From Buxus sempervirens (taxonomy: Eukaryota > Streptophyta > Magnoliopsida > Buxales > Buxaceae): DNA of 64,000 nucleotides. Position numbers and translations under genes: made by a program. The notes beneath the pieces are model-generated. The model was given only the letters and a program-made list of their open reading frames with translations, ran no database searches and was not told the origin of the DNA. Positions 13,801-25,460 of the stretch are shown piece by piece. The stretch lies in the NCBI GenBank assembly GCA_947561395.2, contig OX387183.1:57581915-57645914 (forward strand), read 5' to 3'. Position 1 is the stretch's first letter. Every line of letters begins with the position of its first letter.

Positions 13801-14259
13801 GGGGAAAGGGTTTTCTGTAATATTATCGGATATGTGTCCTCTTGTTTCTGGAATCACTACTAAAGATGCAGCATTATCTATGGAGTTGGGGATGCAAGCA
13901 CTTGATTTAGCTATAGGTGGGCCTGGATTAACTCGTCTAGATGATGATATTCCTGCGGAGGAACAATCAGCTAGTTCCAGTTCGGGGGTGGACAGAAATG
14001 GTATTTTGCAACCTGGGGGCAGCCTTGTGATTAAGCTTCTAGAGAACGGAGATGTTCAAGGTGGGTAGCTATTCGGCGGACTAAATAATTTTTCTGGCTG
14101 CTTAACTGTTAACATTGTTTTTTCTTTTTCATTTTTTTGGTGCTTGCAGAGTTCAGTCAACTTTGCAAACCAGTTTTCAAAAAGGCATCATGGCTGAGGC
14201 CCAAAGCAACAAGATCTTCGTCAAGAGAAATATATTTAATTTGTCAAGGTTTGAAGTAG
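10871..14259 (+). CDS. FtsJ/RrmJ-type rRNA 2'-O-ribose methyltransferase
   Basis: SAM-dependent enzyme that methylates a ribose in large-subunit rRNA; the bacterial homologue RlmE modifies 23S U2552, and the plant single-domain form is expected to act in an organelle (inference). Exons: 10871-10948, 11055-11141, 11249-11311, 11461-11562, 13802-14060, 14150-14259, all GT-AG and in phase, giving 232 aa. Motif I is [13 protein letters not shown]. The K-D-K-E catalytic tetrad appears as K26 (SAFK), D120 (ILSDM), K188 (LVIKLL) and E223 (SSREIYL); the K188-E223 spacing of 35 equals that of E. coli RrmJ (K164-E199). A low-complexity insertion ([15 protein letters not shown]) precedes the motif with K188. 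The start [19 protein letters not shown] matches plant homologues. Intron 4 is 2.2 kb with no recognised gene. Confidence 0.93.
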
Positions 14260-15282
14260 TTGATGACTTGCAGTATTTGGACTCAGGTTTATTCATATTT
14301 TGCCTGGTGAAACTCAACAATGTGCTCAGGATTCTGCTGGAACAATTATCTGCTTTTCTGCTGATGCCTAAAGCAACAATTTTATAGAAAACTGCCAGAG
14401 CATGTTAATGAGCTGTAATCAATGTAGTAGCGTTGCAGGCACAACCTGAAGCTTTAAAGTTATTATGACCTTCTTCAGAGTTCTGTATATCACACAGAAG
14501 TTCTCTCACTACATGTATCTTGAAGATGAGGCAGTTGATGAATGTCTTTGGTTAAGGTTTCATTTCCAGTGTTCCATACAATTTATTGCTTCTCTGCTCA
14601 CAGAATTTGTACACATGGTCTTCTTGTAAGTCAAGAAACTATCCTGTTGGAAAATTGCTAGGGCAGGTTCAATTAGCATAATTGTGACTAGTTTTGGAGA
14701 CTGATACGGATTTCAGTAAATATGGATTTGAGCGTGCTGCATATATCATAAGCTCTTTTGCTACATGTAACTTAAACGCCATCAAACATTTCAAATTTTT
14801 ATAGCTTAAATTCATACATTACTTCCAGTGTGAATCTTGATGCACATCATAATTATGTCTTACTATCATTGGAATTTAAGACCTGCCTATCTAAACAAAA
14901 TAGAATGAATTTTAAGTCTGGTAAAAAAGATGAAGATAGAATGTTAAGTTTAAAATTATTTATTTTGCTATCTTCTATGTTACAAGTAGCCTTATACACG
15001 TCCCCGCACAAATATATGGGAAGATGTCTATTACAACTATGATTTTCCAACAGTTATTGACCTCTAACGACTGGAAAGAAATGTAAATTTATTGTTTAAA
15101 CAAAAAGCTCTTTATGGTACAGAACAACTAACAAATACTGAAACCTATAAGCAAAGAAAACTCTTTGCAAACCAAAAGAAGTATCCGCTCCCATCCTGAA
15201 CTTTAGATGGCTCCCTTTTCTATTTCAATACATCATTTACGAAACTTCAATGACAGCAAAATTTGGTGCATATGATGAGTTG
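14260..15282. other. Convergent intergenic region (FtsJ and CCS52A 3' ends)
   Basis: AT-rich DNA holding the 3' UTRs of two convergent genes. I see no further gene, repeat or RNA. Confidence 0.6.
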
Positions 15283-18012
15283 TCATCGTATATGGGTTCG
15301 TCCTAGTGACCAAACTCCTGTATCTTTTACTGTTGCCTGAAATAACCAAAAGCTTGGTCAAGAGCAGCAATACATTTTATAAAAATAATTAGCTATAGTT
15401 TGATTGATAGGTTGCTTTTTCGTAAAAGGGAGTTTTTGAGGACTACTCTTACCGGCGCCTTTGTAGAAGGGAAGATATTCCAAAATCGCAGGGTCTCATC
15501 CCCTGCCCCAGTCACAATTGTCTGCAAGAGTTTCATTTTCACTCCAAGATCAATATGGTGAAGAATAAAGCTTACATCATATACAAGTTATAATTACACG
15601 ATACATAAATAGAAATTCAGATAAGACTGCATATACAAAATGTGCATTCACATGGATATACACAGTCAACACATTTATATCTTCCATAGGAATGAGAGGA
15701 GTGGGAAGTTACAGTGAGCATGGTACCTGACCATCTGGTGACATGGCGAGATAAAGCACTCGAAAACTGTGACCGGTTAGAGTTGCAACCTGGTACATTG
15801 GAAGTTCATTTAAGTGAAGAAGACAGATTATTACAGCAGAAATCCTGTAAACCATAAGGATAAGAAAATGGTAACGGCCGAAAAGATTGAATTACCTTTC
15901 CCATTGATGGATACTTCCACACCATAATTTGATTCTGTGAGTACCCATGAGTGCTGACTAGCTCATTCACATTCTTACTCCATGATAGATTGCAGACCTG
16001 CAGGTGTAAGTAGTTGGAAAATCGGTATGAAACAGAGAGTAAGATCTGTCTATCCCTTAATTTGATTAGAAAGACATGAAACCTGGCTTCCTGTGTCAAG
16101 ACTGTTCAATTGATGTCCATTTGTTGTGTTCCAGAAGCGAATGCATCTGTCAGCTGTTCCACCTCCAGATGCAAGCAATCCATTCTGGTGCGGTGACCAA
16201 GCAATGGCCTTGACTGCCGCTGTATGTTCTGTAAGTTTTAAGGCTGGCTGCTGAGAATGCTGGTTCCAGACCAAAAGCTATCACCAACAGCATAACCAGG
16301 AATAGTTTTAGTATTTAACTCAAAGTTACGGAGGATTGGAGGGCAATTGTGAAACAGAATCTAATTGATGGATCAATGGCAGACCTGGTTATCATTGCCA
16401 CCGGATGCAAGTTCCCTGTCGTCATGAGACCATTTCAGTCCACACACCTGAGACATTTTGAAAATAGAAGGGATAACTGTCATTTAACATGTGGGGTTTC
16501 AAATATGCATCCCTCCCCAGGATTGATGTGCACATAAAACAAATTATCAGAGGATTTTACCTCAGATTTATGGCCTGCGAGCTTGCTAACAAAGTCGCTG
16601 GGGACACGGAGATCATGTTGAAGTATGTTACGATCTCTGCCACCCGAAGACAATATGCGTGAACTCCAAGCCAAAACTCCAGCTCTGGATTGATGCCCTC
16701 CCATGGTTCGGACCATTTTGCACTGACTGCCATCCCAAACCTGTCACAGAAACAACGACGGATTGAACTTCAACTACATTTGCAGCTAAAATCAAGAAGC
16801 AGATTATCTTGAAGGAATTTTTTGATTCAGTACCAAGATAGCAAATAATATGATTACTACTAACCTGAACTTCGCCGAGGTTTGTACCAATTGATATGTA
16901 TGAACCCTCCCGGGTCCATTGAACTGAGCATACACTGTCATTAGGTCCCAAATCACAGAGTTTTGTCACCTGCGAGTTACATGAACCTAGTTTCTGTCAT
17001 CTTGGCAAAGGATTGAAAACAATTTATCATCTTTGTTATCAGCGTCTGAGAAATAATGTTGGAGATGAATTTTTTTTCCCTTTTTTCTTTGGACTGGAGT
17101 TTGCTACTTAATATTGAACGGCTTTCTAGTAGTTAGAAGAAGTGTGAAGAAGTCTTCACCTTACTGGTTGATGCCGTCCATAGATAAACACAGGTGCCCA
17201 ATCCGACAGCAAGCACATTTTGTGAGGACCAATCAACAAGGTTCAGGTAGAAGTCATCTTGAAGTGACGGAGCGTCCAGAACCTGCAGCCATTTTTCTTT
17301 CCCAGTCACCAACCATTTTAAAAAAAAATTAGCATTGAAACCCAACCCTCCCCTCTCATTTGCATTGCAAACCCTTAGAAGTCCTCACCACACGGCAATT
17401 TTTGCCTAGTCAATAGAGTCTTGCAAATTTTTGTTAAAAATATAGAAGCTTGGATAAAAATAAAGGGGACCGAGGATAGATCTATGGAACGGAGTAAAAA
17501 TGCACCTAAAATACAGGAAAGCAAGGAGAGGCAGCAGCAGAGTTTAGTACCTTATGGGGTGTCTTTGGGACTTTCCGAGGCGGCTTGGGAGGTGTTGAAG
17601 CCTCGCCCGAGATGCCACTGTCATGGCCTAAAATCGATGGAGAATATGGTGAACCGGGTGTTGAGTGATCTGTCTTAAACCGCAACATGTTCTTGCTGGG
17701 GCTCATCGGGGAGGCCTGACCTGCAGGAGAAAATGATCCAAAATCAGCACCGAAAAGCTCAGTCTTAAGCAATCTAGAATAAGCCTCGTTTCCCCCTTCT
17801 TTGACGGGTGAAGCCTTGTCGATCAAGCCAAATGTGTGGAGCCTCGAAGATGATCTGCAAGGTATGAATCTGTCGCTACACGATGCTTTGGAAGGGGACG
17901 AAAGGTTGGAGATTGTTCGGAAGGAAGATGATAGTGTTTCGAGTTGAAGGGTGGTTTCAGTCATTCCAGCCGGGCGATTCAATCCGGATTTCCTTCTCTG
18001 ATTCGATTCCAT
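15283..18012 (-). CDS. CCS52A: FIZZY-RELATED/CCS52A (Cdh1-type) activator of the APC/C
   Basis: WD40 co-activator that brings substrates such as cyclins to the anaphase-promoting complex and promotes cell-cycle exit and endoreduplication (family knowledge). Ten exons: 18012-17551, 17282-17160, 16969-16865, 16740-16561, 16447-16385, 16277-16083, 15997-15896, 15789-15727, 15521-15453, 15336-15283; all phases agree, giving 471 aa. The C-box DRFIPCR is at residues 47-53. Proline- and serine-rich CDK-site sequence follows ([16 protein letters not shown]). Seven WD40 blades run from about residue 155 ([11 protein letters not shown]) to [15 protein letters not shown]. The protein ends in the IR tail LGRTHIR, which docks on the APC/C. 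The IR tail, the C-box DRFIPxR and the lack of a CDC20-type N-terminus favour the Cdh1/FZR class. Exon 10 codes for only 17 residues. Confidence 0.96.
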
Positions 18013-19067
18013 TGTGGGTTAGCTTTGTTTCAACCTTCCGTTTCGTTTTCTGAAAAGTGGGGGACTGGGAAAGAGAAGGATTTATTCTGATTTGTTTGGA
18101 AGAATGGAAAACACAAAGACCTCTCTCTGCAAGCAAAGAGGGCTTTTAGGAAGCTGGGGAAGTAGCTCAAAACGGTCACTTCTACGATGCGCTCCCCCTT
18201 TAAAGAAAATGGAAATTGGGTTTTTGAATGTTGGTTCAGGACATCCCAACGGTAAGTTGTGCTGGCCGAGCTCGTGCTTTGTTTTCATTTCCAAAAATAG
18301 CCGTTGGGACTGGTTCTCTTAGCCCGGCGGTTCAGTCTAGCGGTATAAATGCCCGCCCCTTTTGGCCTTTTTGGATTTTAAAATTTGGGTAAAAATTAAA
18401 ATCTTTGACAATACTTATTTGTCTAGTACACTAGTGGGTGTCACATGCGTGTATAATACGCCTGGGTTTTTATAAATTGTACTACTTAATTTTGTAGGTA
18501 GGTTAATACACACAGGCCTTCATGAATTGCACTACTTGATTTTGTAGGTAAATATAATTAAATTATTTATTGTTAATTGAGAGATAAAAGTTTGTATGAA
18601 CAAAAGGGAGGGGCTTTGTTGGCGAAGAAGAGTTCCCTTTATAGAATAATGAAGGATATAGTCTCTTTTAAACAAATTTTGTATTGAAAATACAAATTTT
18701 TTCTAATTCACATTAGAAAAAAAAAATCATTTAACAAAGAATGCTTCTAGAAAAAGAAAAGTCATTTCACAAGAAAAATGCTTCTTGTAAATTGTGATGT
18801 AAACATTGGTGACTGATTTACGGAGTAGAGCCATCTCTTTGTGGGACCCTTTTGAATGGGCGGGTCTTCCATGCTATTGTATGATTGGGGGCCCAGGGTG
18901 AGAGGGTATTCTTCGCTTTTCTAGACTGCTGGTATAGACTGAAAGTGTTTTTAGAATTAGGGCTAAGGCGCTGCCTTTGCGATTGGTCACGTAATTGCAG
19001 AATCTCTTCTCTGTTGTGTCCTGGGTTGAATGCTTCGTTTTCTTGATTCATGTAAGATTTCGTAGCC
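18013..19067. other. Divergent promoter region (CCS52A / ICMT-like)
   Basis: About 1.05 kb between divergent genes. It contains a short imperfect direct repeat around 18474-18552 (core ACTACTTRATTTTGTAGGTA) and a TATA-like GGTATAAATGCC at 18341. No ORF is credible. Confidence 0.5.
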
Positions 19068-19079
19068 TTGAGATTTTCA

Positions 19080-20297
19080 ATGGGAACGACCTCAGTTCTC
19101 TTCCAGTCAAGTACAAACTTGTTTGGTTTTTCTCTCCCGAGAATTACCAACAGAGTCTCTCATAGACCCCCAAACAAACACCTCCAAGACCATTTATCTA
19201 TTGAGATCAATCATAACCCAGGAGCGCCAAAAATCCCTTTAAGAGGCTGTCTCTCCAACACTTCCAATTATTTGATCAAGTCACTCACATTTTCGTCGCC
19301 GTTATCAGTAAGTAAAAGAGCTCATATCATCAGCCCCCCCGAATGTTCCAAGTCCGCCGAAGCCGAATCACCGAACCCGTCAACGCCATTCCTCAAAAGC
19401 CTCTCCTTTACTTCACTCAAAAACAACCTTTCTCAATTAACCCCTCTCGATGTCTGCAAATGGTCTGGAATAGTCTCCGTCTCCATTGCAGCCTCAAAAT
19501 GGACTATAGGATCCCTCTTTAGTCCCTTCTTTTGGATGTATTTTAGCTGGACCTGGTTGTTCTGGCCATGGTTTCTAGCTGTGGCCCTCGCAATTTATGG
19601 CCTTTACTGCCTCCGCAAGCACAGCCTTGGCAATGCCAGCATCTTTGAGCAGCTCGCCATAGTGACCTCTGCATTTACTTGGCTCACCCTTGTTCCTCCC
19701 GCACATTTTAACGGCTACCTTGAAGGATGGCCTTTTGTGTTCTTCTTTCTATACCACTATTTCTTCTTTTTCAATGTCAGCGTCAGGAAACGCCTCTACG
19801 GTGACTACTACCCTCGCCCACATGATCCTAAATGGGATGTGAGCTTGCCTCGTTGGTATCGCCTCCTGTTTTGTGCTGGTGTCATGGCTGGGCATTGGCT
19901 AGCGGCACTAGAAGGGCCGGAACTGCACCTCATTCCAGGTGGTTGGGGGAATTTGGCGATTTGGGTTTTGATCATGGTGACACTCTTTATGCAGTATCAC
20001 TCGACATTATATCTTGCTAAGTATTCGGAGAAAGTGGTGGTTCCAACTTCAGTTGTCCAATTTGGTCCGTATAGGTGGGTTCGCCATCCAATTTATGCAT
20101 CCACGGCGCTTTTATTTGCGACGTACTGTGTTGCACTCCGTGCACCCCTCAGCTTGCTGTTTCTTGTGCTTGTGTGTTTGATGTATTACGAACAGAAGGC
20201 AAAGCTGGAGGAGGATTTGTTGTTGGAGACATTTGGAGAGAGATATGTGGAGTATATGAATAAGGTTAGACATAAATTCATTCCTTTTGTATATTAA
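19080..20297 (+). CDS. Plastid-type ICMT/PEMT-like membrane methyltransferase
   Basis: Intronless gene for an integral membrane protein of the isoprenylcysteine carboxyl methyltransferase / phospholipid methyltransferase superfamily. An upstream in-frame ATG at 19068 (MRFS) would give 409 aa; the ATG at 19080 (MGTTSVLFQSS) gives 405 aa and a typical transit-peptide start. Numbering from the upstream ATG: residues 1-115 are Ser/Thr/Asn-rich with few acidic residues, like a chloroplast transit peptide. About six hydrophobic segments follow (YFSWTWLFWPWFLAVALAI, FVFFFLYHYFFFF, IWVLIMVTLFM, LSLLFLVLVCLMYY). The C-terminal signature is FGPYRWVRHPIY (332-343, with the RHPxY SAM-site motif), then KLEEDLLLETFGERYVEY with the paired glutamates. 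The substrate cannot be read from sequence; classical ICMT on prenylated proteins is only one option. Confidence 0.85.
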   Translation: MGTTSVLFQSSTNLFGFSLPRITNRVSHRPPNKHLQDHLSIEINHNPGAPKIPLRGCLSNTSNYLIKSLTFSSPLSVSKRAHIISPPECSKSAEAESPNPSTPFLKSLSFTSLKNNLSQLTPLDVCKWSGIVSVSIAASKWTIGSLFSPFFWMYFSWTWLFWPWFLAVALAIYGLYCLRKHSLGNASIFEQLAIVTSAFTWLTLVPPAHFNGYLEGWPFVFFFLYHYFFFFNVSVRKRLYGDYYPRPHDPKWDVSLPRWYRLLFCAGVMAGHWLAALEGPELHLIPGGWGNLAIWVLIMVTLFMQYHSTLYLAKYSEKVVVPTSVVQFGPYRWVRHPIYASTALLFATYCVALRAPLSLLFLVLVCLMYYEQKAKLEEDLLLETFGERYVEYMNKVRHKFIPFVY

Positions 20298-22743
20298 TAT
20301 GTTTCTGCATACCATGCCTTAGGTTGGTTCAAATCTTTGTTGGATTTATAGCCAATCAATTGATCCTAGGACCAAGTTAATTCAAAAGAACTGGTTGTTT
20401 GGATTGAACAGGTGTTAATGAATTTTCTTTCTGCATACATTATTCATGATTTGCTTGTTTCTTCACTTAAGATATTGGTCTGTTTCTGCTTTTCATCTGG
20501 TTTGTTCCTTCTAGTGTTTTCTGCATTTTATTTAGTTTTATTTATGCTTTCCATAGAGTTAAGCTCCCTCCCTTTTTCTATGTTTTGATTTTTTGACCAG
20601 TAAATCAATATGAGTTAAAGTATTAATGGTAAGCCTTATGTATAAAGAGTATAAAATGAACCAGAAATATAAAAAAATAAGCTATCCCAGCCAATACATT
20701 TACAAGCTTACTCCCAGTACAATTACACAACCCATAGATATTTCAAGTGTCAACAAAAATGAAGAGCTGAACTCCTTGAAACTCTGGGGGAATAAACACC
20801 CAACAAAATAGCCTAGACAATGATTGCATCCTATGCCCTATGCATGCCCACATAATCAGCTTGTTCATGTTTCTTCCCAGCCTCTTTCTATTCCCTCTTT
20901 TTCTCCAGTTTAAGAGTAGAAAAAAATACTCTTCAACAACGGTTCGATCCCCGTTCTCTTTACCCCTGGATATTCTCCTATGTCTCTAGGTTTGCACCCA
21001 AACACTTGATGCCGGACATAATTTCTATAGAATACCTTTTTCCACTCATAATGTGCACTGAATAATTCTGAGATGTGTGAAGTTAAAATATGATCTACTC
21101 ATCATCCCCATCCTTCAGCTTCCAAGTAGTTATGCCTAGATATCCAACACAAGTTCTTGCTCCTCCTATTTAGCATGGATATTCTCCTATTTCTCTTGTT
21201 ATACAATGCCCATATAATTGCTGCTCAACATAAATTCCATAGAATGATTTCTTCTGGTCATAATGACCATAGAACAATTCTGGGATGTGTTAAGCCTACA
21301 TATGACCTACTCATCATGCCCCTCCAGCATACAAGTAGAACCCCTGAATGCTTCCACTTACACACCTTATTGGTTGCAACACCTTATGAATAATGATTTT
21401 AAGGTTATTATATGATCTTATGTACCTGTTTCAGTTATCACCTTGTTACATACAACTGTAGTCAAATGTTTTTGATTGAGTCTGCAGTTCTCTTAAAGCA
21501 GATGTTTATAGGCCTGAATAGTCTGGATGGGCATTCCAGAAAACCTAGTCTCTTCGTTGAAACCTTTCTTGTGAAAATTTCTCTTCTTTTCCTCAATATG
21601 ATTAGAACTCCCTTTATCTGGTTCGATAAGCATAAAGAAGTTCTGCCAAAATTCAAAATTTGTTGTTTTCTTTTATTTGCCTGTTGTATAAGAATTTCTT
21701 GTGATGGAAACACTTTAATTTCTACCTTGAAAAAAATTCCCCCTGAACTTTCCTGCAGCTTCTCCTTCCCTCTCTGAATTTTCTCGAGATGAAATTTACT
21801 AAGATTTGCTTTTATATGATGAGTTCATTTATGTGAAAGCTGATCATGCCATTAAATGACTATCATCTGCTTGATAGCCCTCCAGCATGTCTGATTTGTG
21901 TGGAAAGGTTCTTCTGTTCAATAACATGTTCTTAATAAGTTTGGGTATATCTATCAGTTAGAAGCCATGGGTAGTGACCCAGATGCAGACACCTAGAATA
22001 AAGTGATCTTTAGTTTTGTCCCAAACCTGCTGATATTGTGGTAAACCATTTTACCATGACAGTTGATCGCTGTCCAACTGATAACAAATGTTGTTCTATT
22101 ATTGAAAGATTTAAAAAATGAAAGCTGTACCTGTTCATCTTCTTTGTCATGTCATGTTTTTCTCTTACAGTGGTAAACAGTATTGGCTCATCATTGGACC
22201 CTATTGTTTCTAGGCTCTTGATTTTACTTTTTCTTTTTACTTCAAACATTTTGGATATTACAAAGTCTGTTAACGCCGTGACCTTTTAAAATATTCAAGG
22301 ATTGGGTTGGCTGATGGACGACCAAAACCATAAGAGTGAAAACTAAAACCTTTTAGCTCAAAGGATGGGGGGTTGGCCTTGTGATGTTCATATCCAAGGC
22401 CTGGGTTTGACACCCAACCTTACCAAATCAAGTAAGTGTGCTTGATAGCTTGACTCTAGTTGAGATTTTGTCAGTCATTTGAGTTGCTGCTGTGTGCCGT
22501 GCTGCGAGTCTCATATGAAGTAATGCTCTTCATAGAGGTATGCGTGATGTATAGATGAGTACACATGATAAATAGAAAATACATGAAATTATTATTACAC
22601 AATATAGCATAATACACAGATACGTGATCGATATTACACCTTTTCAAGTGAACTACATGGTTTTATTGGGGTTCACCCAAAACCAAATTGCCTAAATGAA
22701 CGCATATTAATTAACTACATGTATGATGAGATCATCCAATATC
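20298..22743. other. Intergenic region without recognised gene
   Basis: AT-rich DNA. Near 20630-21400 are several weakly similar stretches (GATATTCTCCTAT twice, at about 20968 and 21178; CATAGAAYRATTYT nearby), suggesting an old duplication. Open frames of up to 121 codons here lack domain signal. A possible tRNA-derived SINE is listed separately. Confidence 0.5.
22350..22560 (+). mobile_element. Possible tRNA-derived SINE
   Basis: A pol III A-box-like word (GGTTGGCCTTGTGATG, about 22370) is followed about 35 bp later by a B-box-like word (GGGTTTGACACCC, about 22403). No clear tail or target duplication is seen. Confidence 0.35.
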
Positions 22744-25384
22744 TCACCTCATACTAGAAATAATACTAGCATCAAAACATGAAGAATAAGTAGGAGACCA
22801 AGAAAGGGAAGAAGATGAAGAAGTTGGAGGAGAGGATGGATAAGAAGAAGAACAAGAAGAGTTGGAAACACTCCTGTTTGATGGATTCCGAATCATCAGA
22901 GGCACTACATCTTCAAGCAACCCCTGTGGCTCCACTTCTTTTATTGGTTCTTGTTGAGATTCCTTTGTGATTGTGCTTGATGGTGTAGGAGCTAGCATGC
23001 CATTGCTTTCTTTTTCTGCTAGGGCTTCTTGGACCCGTAAAATGTTCTTGGGTTTTTTGGTTGGTGAGTTGAGATGCTGAGGTGGGGCTTGAAAGAAGTG
23101 CGAGTAAGCAAAGTGGAGGTGGAGCCCTTCATAAGTGACTATGAGAGTGTCCGGGTCCTCGCTACATTTCTCCACTTGTTTCTTTGCACTGCATCTGGGG
23201 TTTGTGCATCTGTAGTAACTCCTGTTATAAAAATAACACCCAAAAAAAAAAAAAAAAAAAAAAAAAACGTTATCATATCTATCTATACTATATATAATGA
23301 GAATAGGTTCTTTGGGAAGCGTGCCAACAACTATGCTCGTTAATAAGACATAATTAATAGAGGGTTAAAATAATTAAAATTCTGCCTCTTTGTTTAAAAT
23401 CTGGACATTTACAAAATTGTTCCCTCTCCCTAAGTGCACCCTGCTAGTGATTCTAAGACTGAATGAATGATCCATGTTGCTTGATTGTGACTAACACCGG
23501 AGAGAGTGGGTCCGAGGAAGTTTCTTGTGGGTTACGGTGCAGGGCTCTCCAGAAATAAATGGAACTACACTTGCTTTCAGATTAGTCTACGATCACCTTA
23601 ATGTTATACTCGTGCCGGGTAATTCCACTGATCGGGACCACAAAAACGACCCACCAGACAGTGTTTAAAGGTTGTGTTGGGGGTTGGTGGGTCGGGTCAA
23701 ATAGCAATCTCGTAAACGCATCATCATGGTGTTTTCGCATTAAATCTATGTACAAGTTTGTGTGGCAGACAAGAAAGTGGTTAAGGGCACCGCGGTTAGT
23801 CTTTATTGCGTTGATTGAGAGTGGTCAATTATGTAACAGTCGTTTCCACTTGAACCAAGTCTTTATCAAGGTGGGTGGTCCAGTTGCCCAGATTTGCCGC
23901 AATTGTTACACAGGGATTTGCGTACCGCTTTGGGTTGCTTTTATTTATTTATTTTGGTTGTTGTTGATAACTCAGGGTGTCCGACCAGTTTGCGCGACCA
24001 ACTAATCCCTGAGGCTTGTGTAGTACCCCTGTCTCACACAAACTGGGTTATTACAGGCCAAAGGCCTTGGGGTGGTGGCCCACGAAGTTGAGCCTAAGCA
24101 AGTTCAAACCTGAGATCTTGGAAGGAGCATACCTCCAGGCCTCAAGCATTGACCACCAGACCAACCCTTTGACTGTTCTTTTTTTCTTATTGATCTTAAG
24201 CGAGTGAAAATTCAAAGAATTACCTTGCTTAGCATTGGTTAGCAAGTAAAAAAAAAAATGCGAAGGATCACTACTCTGCAGATTTTCAGAGTGAGTTTGT
24301 TAGCTCTTTTTAATAGCTTTGTCTAGGGCTCATTAGTAAGTCGCTCTCATTGGGTCTTTTCTTTTGGTTACCATGGTTTTTAAATCTGGGCCAACGCCGG
24401 TTTAAAAACCTGTCAACCGTCACAGGTGGTGACTTCTAAATGGTATAAAGCACCTGACTCACCTTGTAAGTGAACGTTTTTTTTCTTGCAAATCACTACG
24501 AAGAAATAACAGAAAATAATAAACACATAAAAAGGAAAATAATGTAATAAACAAATAAATAAGTTATAAAAGAAATTGAAGGATTTTGAAACATTTTTCC
24601 AGAAGGTCGAAAGACTTAAAAGCATATGGAAAATGCCATTTTTTTTTTCGGTGGAATTTATTTAGAAGTCAAGTCTGAAAAAAAATAAAATTTCCCGGTG
24701 GACCACCAAGTATTTTTTTTTGAAGACCAAAAAAAAAAAAAAACTTCAAATCATGTCAGTTACAAAGCTTAACAAGTATTCAAAGCCGAAATGAAAGCAG
24801 GAAAAGTTGAAATCATGTCATTTTCAGGCAACTGGTAGATTTATTGAGTGAATAGAAACGAAAAAAACTTAAAAGAAACAGTGAAAAACAAATTACCTGG
24901 GATTCAAGCTGTTTTTGATAGATTTCTGCCCGTATTTCCTCCATTTGTAACCATCATCTGTCAATCCGTTCACACAGGTCTTGATTTTCAGAGTATACTT
25001 ATTCTCAACCTTACTCAACCCCTTCTCCATTATTGAAAATCTGCAACACAGTAACATGATATTCAAATCATATGTAGAATCTAATTCAAACGACTCACTT
25101 AACAAAACCCAGCAAAGAAAACAAAAAACTTCCAGGCCTGAAAGGTACCTGGGTTGTGGAATGCTACCCTTGTTTGTCGTCACTGATAGTGCACTCTCTA
25201 TGTCTTTAATTCTTGGTCCGGGGTAGACTGTTGAGAGAGGTAGGTTTGTTAGAGGCCGAGGTGAAACACTTGCTTCGGAATCAGTGGTTTGGGGCGACAT
25301 GAAGAACGGGGACTCGTCACCAACAAGCTCTCTTATGAGTTCATCTTCCATCCCGTCCGGCCAATAACCATTCAATTCCTCCAT
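22744..25384 (-). CDS. WRKY49: WRKY transcription factor, group IIc, WRKY49-like
   Basis: Sequence-specific nuclear regulator that binds W-boxes (TTGACY). Exons: 25384-25149, 25040-24897, 23221-22744; GT-AG, phases agree, 285 aa. The WRKY domain has WRKYGQK at 112-118 and a zinc finger C132-X4-C137-X23-H161-X-H163, with the HLH triplet in EGLHLHFAYSH. The second intron falls after NPR and before SYYRC, the R-type intron position of group I C-terminal, IIc, IId, IIe and III genes. The phrase YGQKSIKNSLNPRSYYRCTN resembles Arabidopsis WRKY49. The N-terminus is acidic (MEELNGYWPDGMEDELIREL); the C-terminus is Ser/Pro-rich (SSCSSSYPSSPPTSSSSS) and ends in SSMR. Intron 2 (1.7 kb) carries a SINE and a poly(A) tract near 23248. 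Confidence 0.93.
23937..24180 (-). mobile_element. tRNA-derived SINE in WRKY intron 2
   Basis: Read on the minus strand it starts GGTTGGTCTGGTGGTCAA (A-box). The B-box GGTTTGAACTTG follows about 40 bp later (24099-24110). A body with GTGTGAGACAGGGGTACTAC and CTGGTCGGACACCCTGAG comes next, and the 3' tail is AAATAAATAAATAAA (plus-strand TTTATTTATTTATTT at 23938). This arrangement is that of plant SINEs. Target duplication is not clear. Confidence 0.7.
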
Positions 25385-25419
25385 TCTTTCTCTCCAAGAA
25401 AACTGAATTTTGTTGCAAA

Positions 25420-25460
25420 AAGAAGAAGAAGAAGAAGAAGAAGAAGAAGAAGAAGAAGAA
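25420..25460. repeat. (AAG)n microsatellite in WRKY leader
   Basis: About 13 uninterrupted AAG units, reading (CTT)n on the coding strand, 36-76 bp upstream of the WRKY start codon and so likely in its 5' UTR. Confidence 0.9.

Noticed and set aside
20935-20965. T-arm-like word GGTTCGATCCCCGTTC suggesting a tRNA gene
   Set aside because: No cloverleaf can be built around it: no matching acceptor stem or anticodon arm is seen.
21412-21777. 121-codon open frame on the plus strand
   Set aside because: No domain, AT-driven composition, and no splice or promoter context; likely chance.
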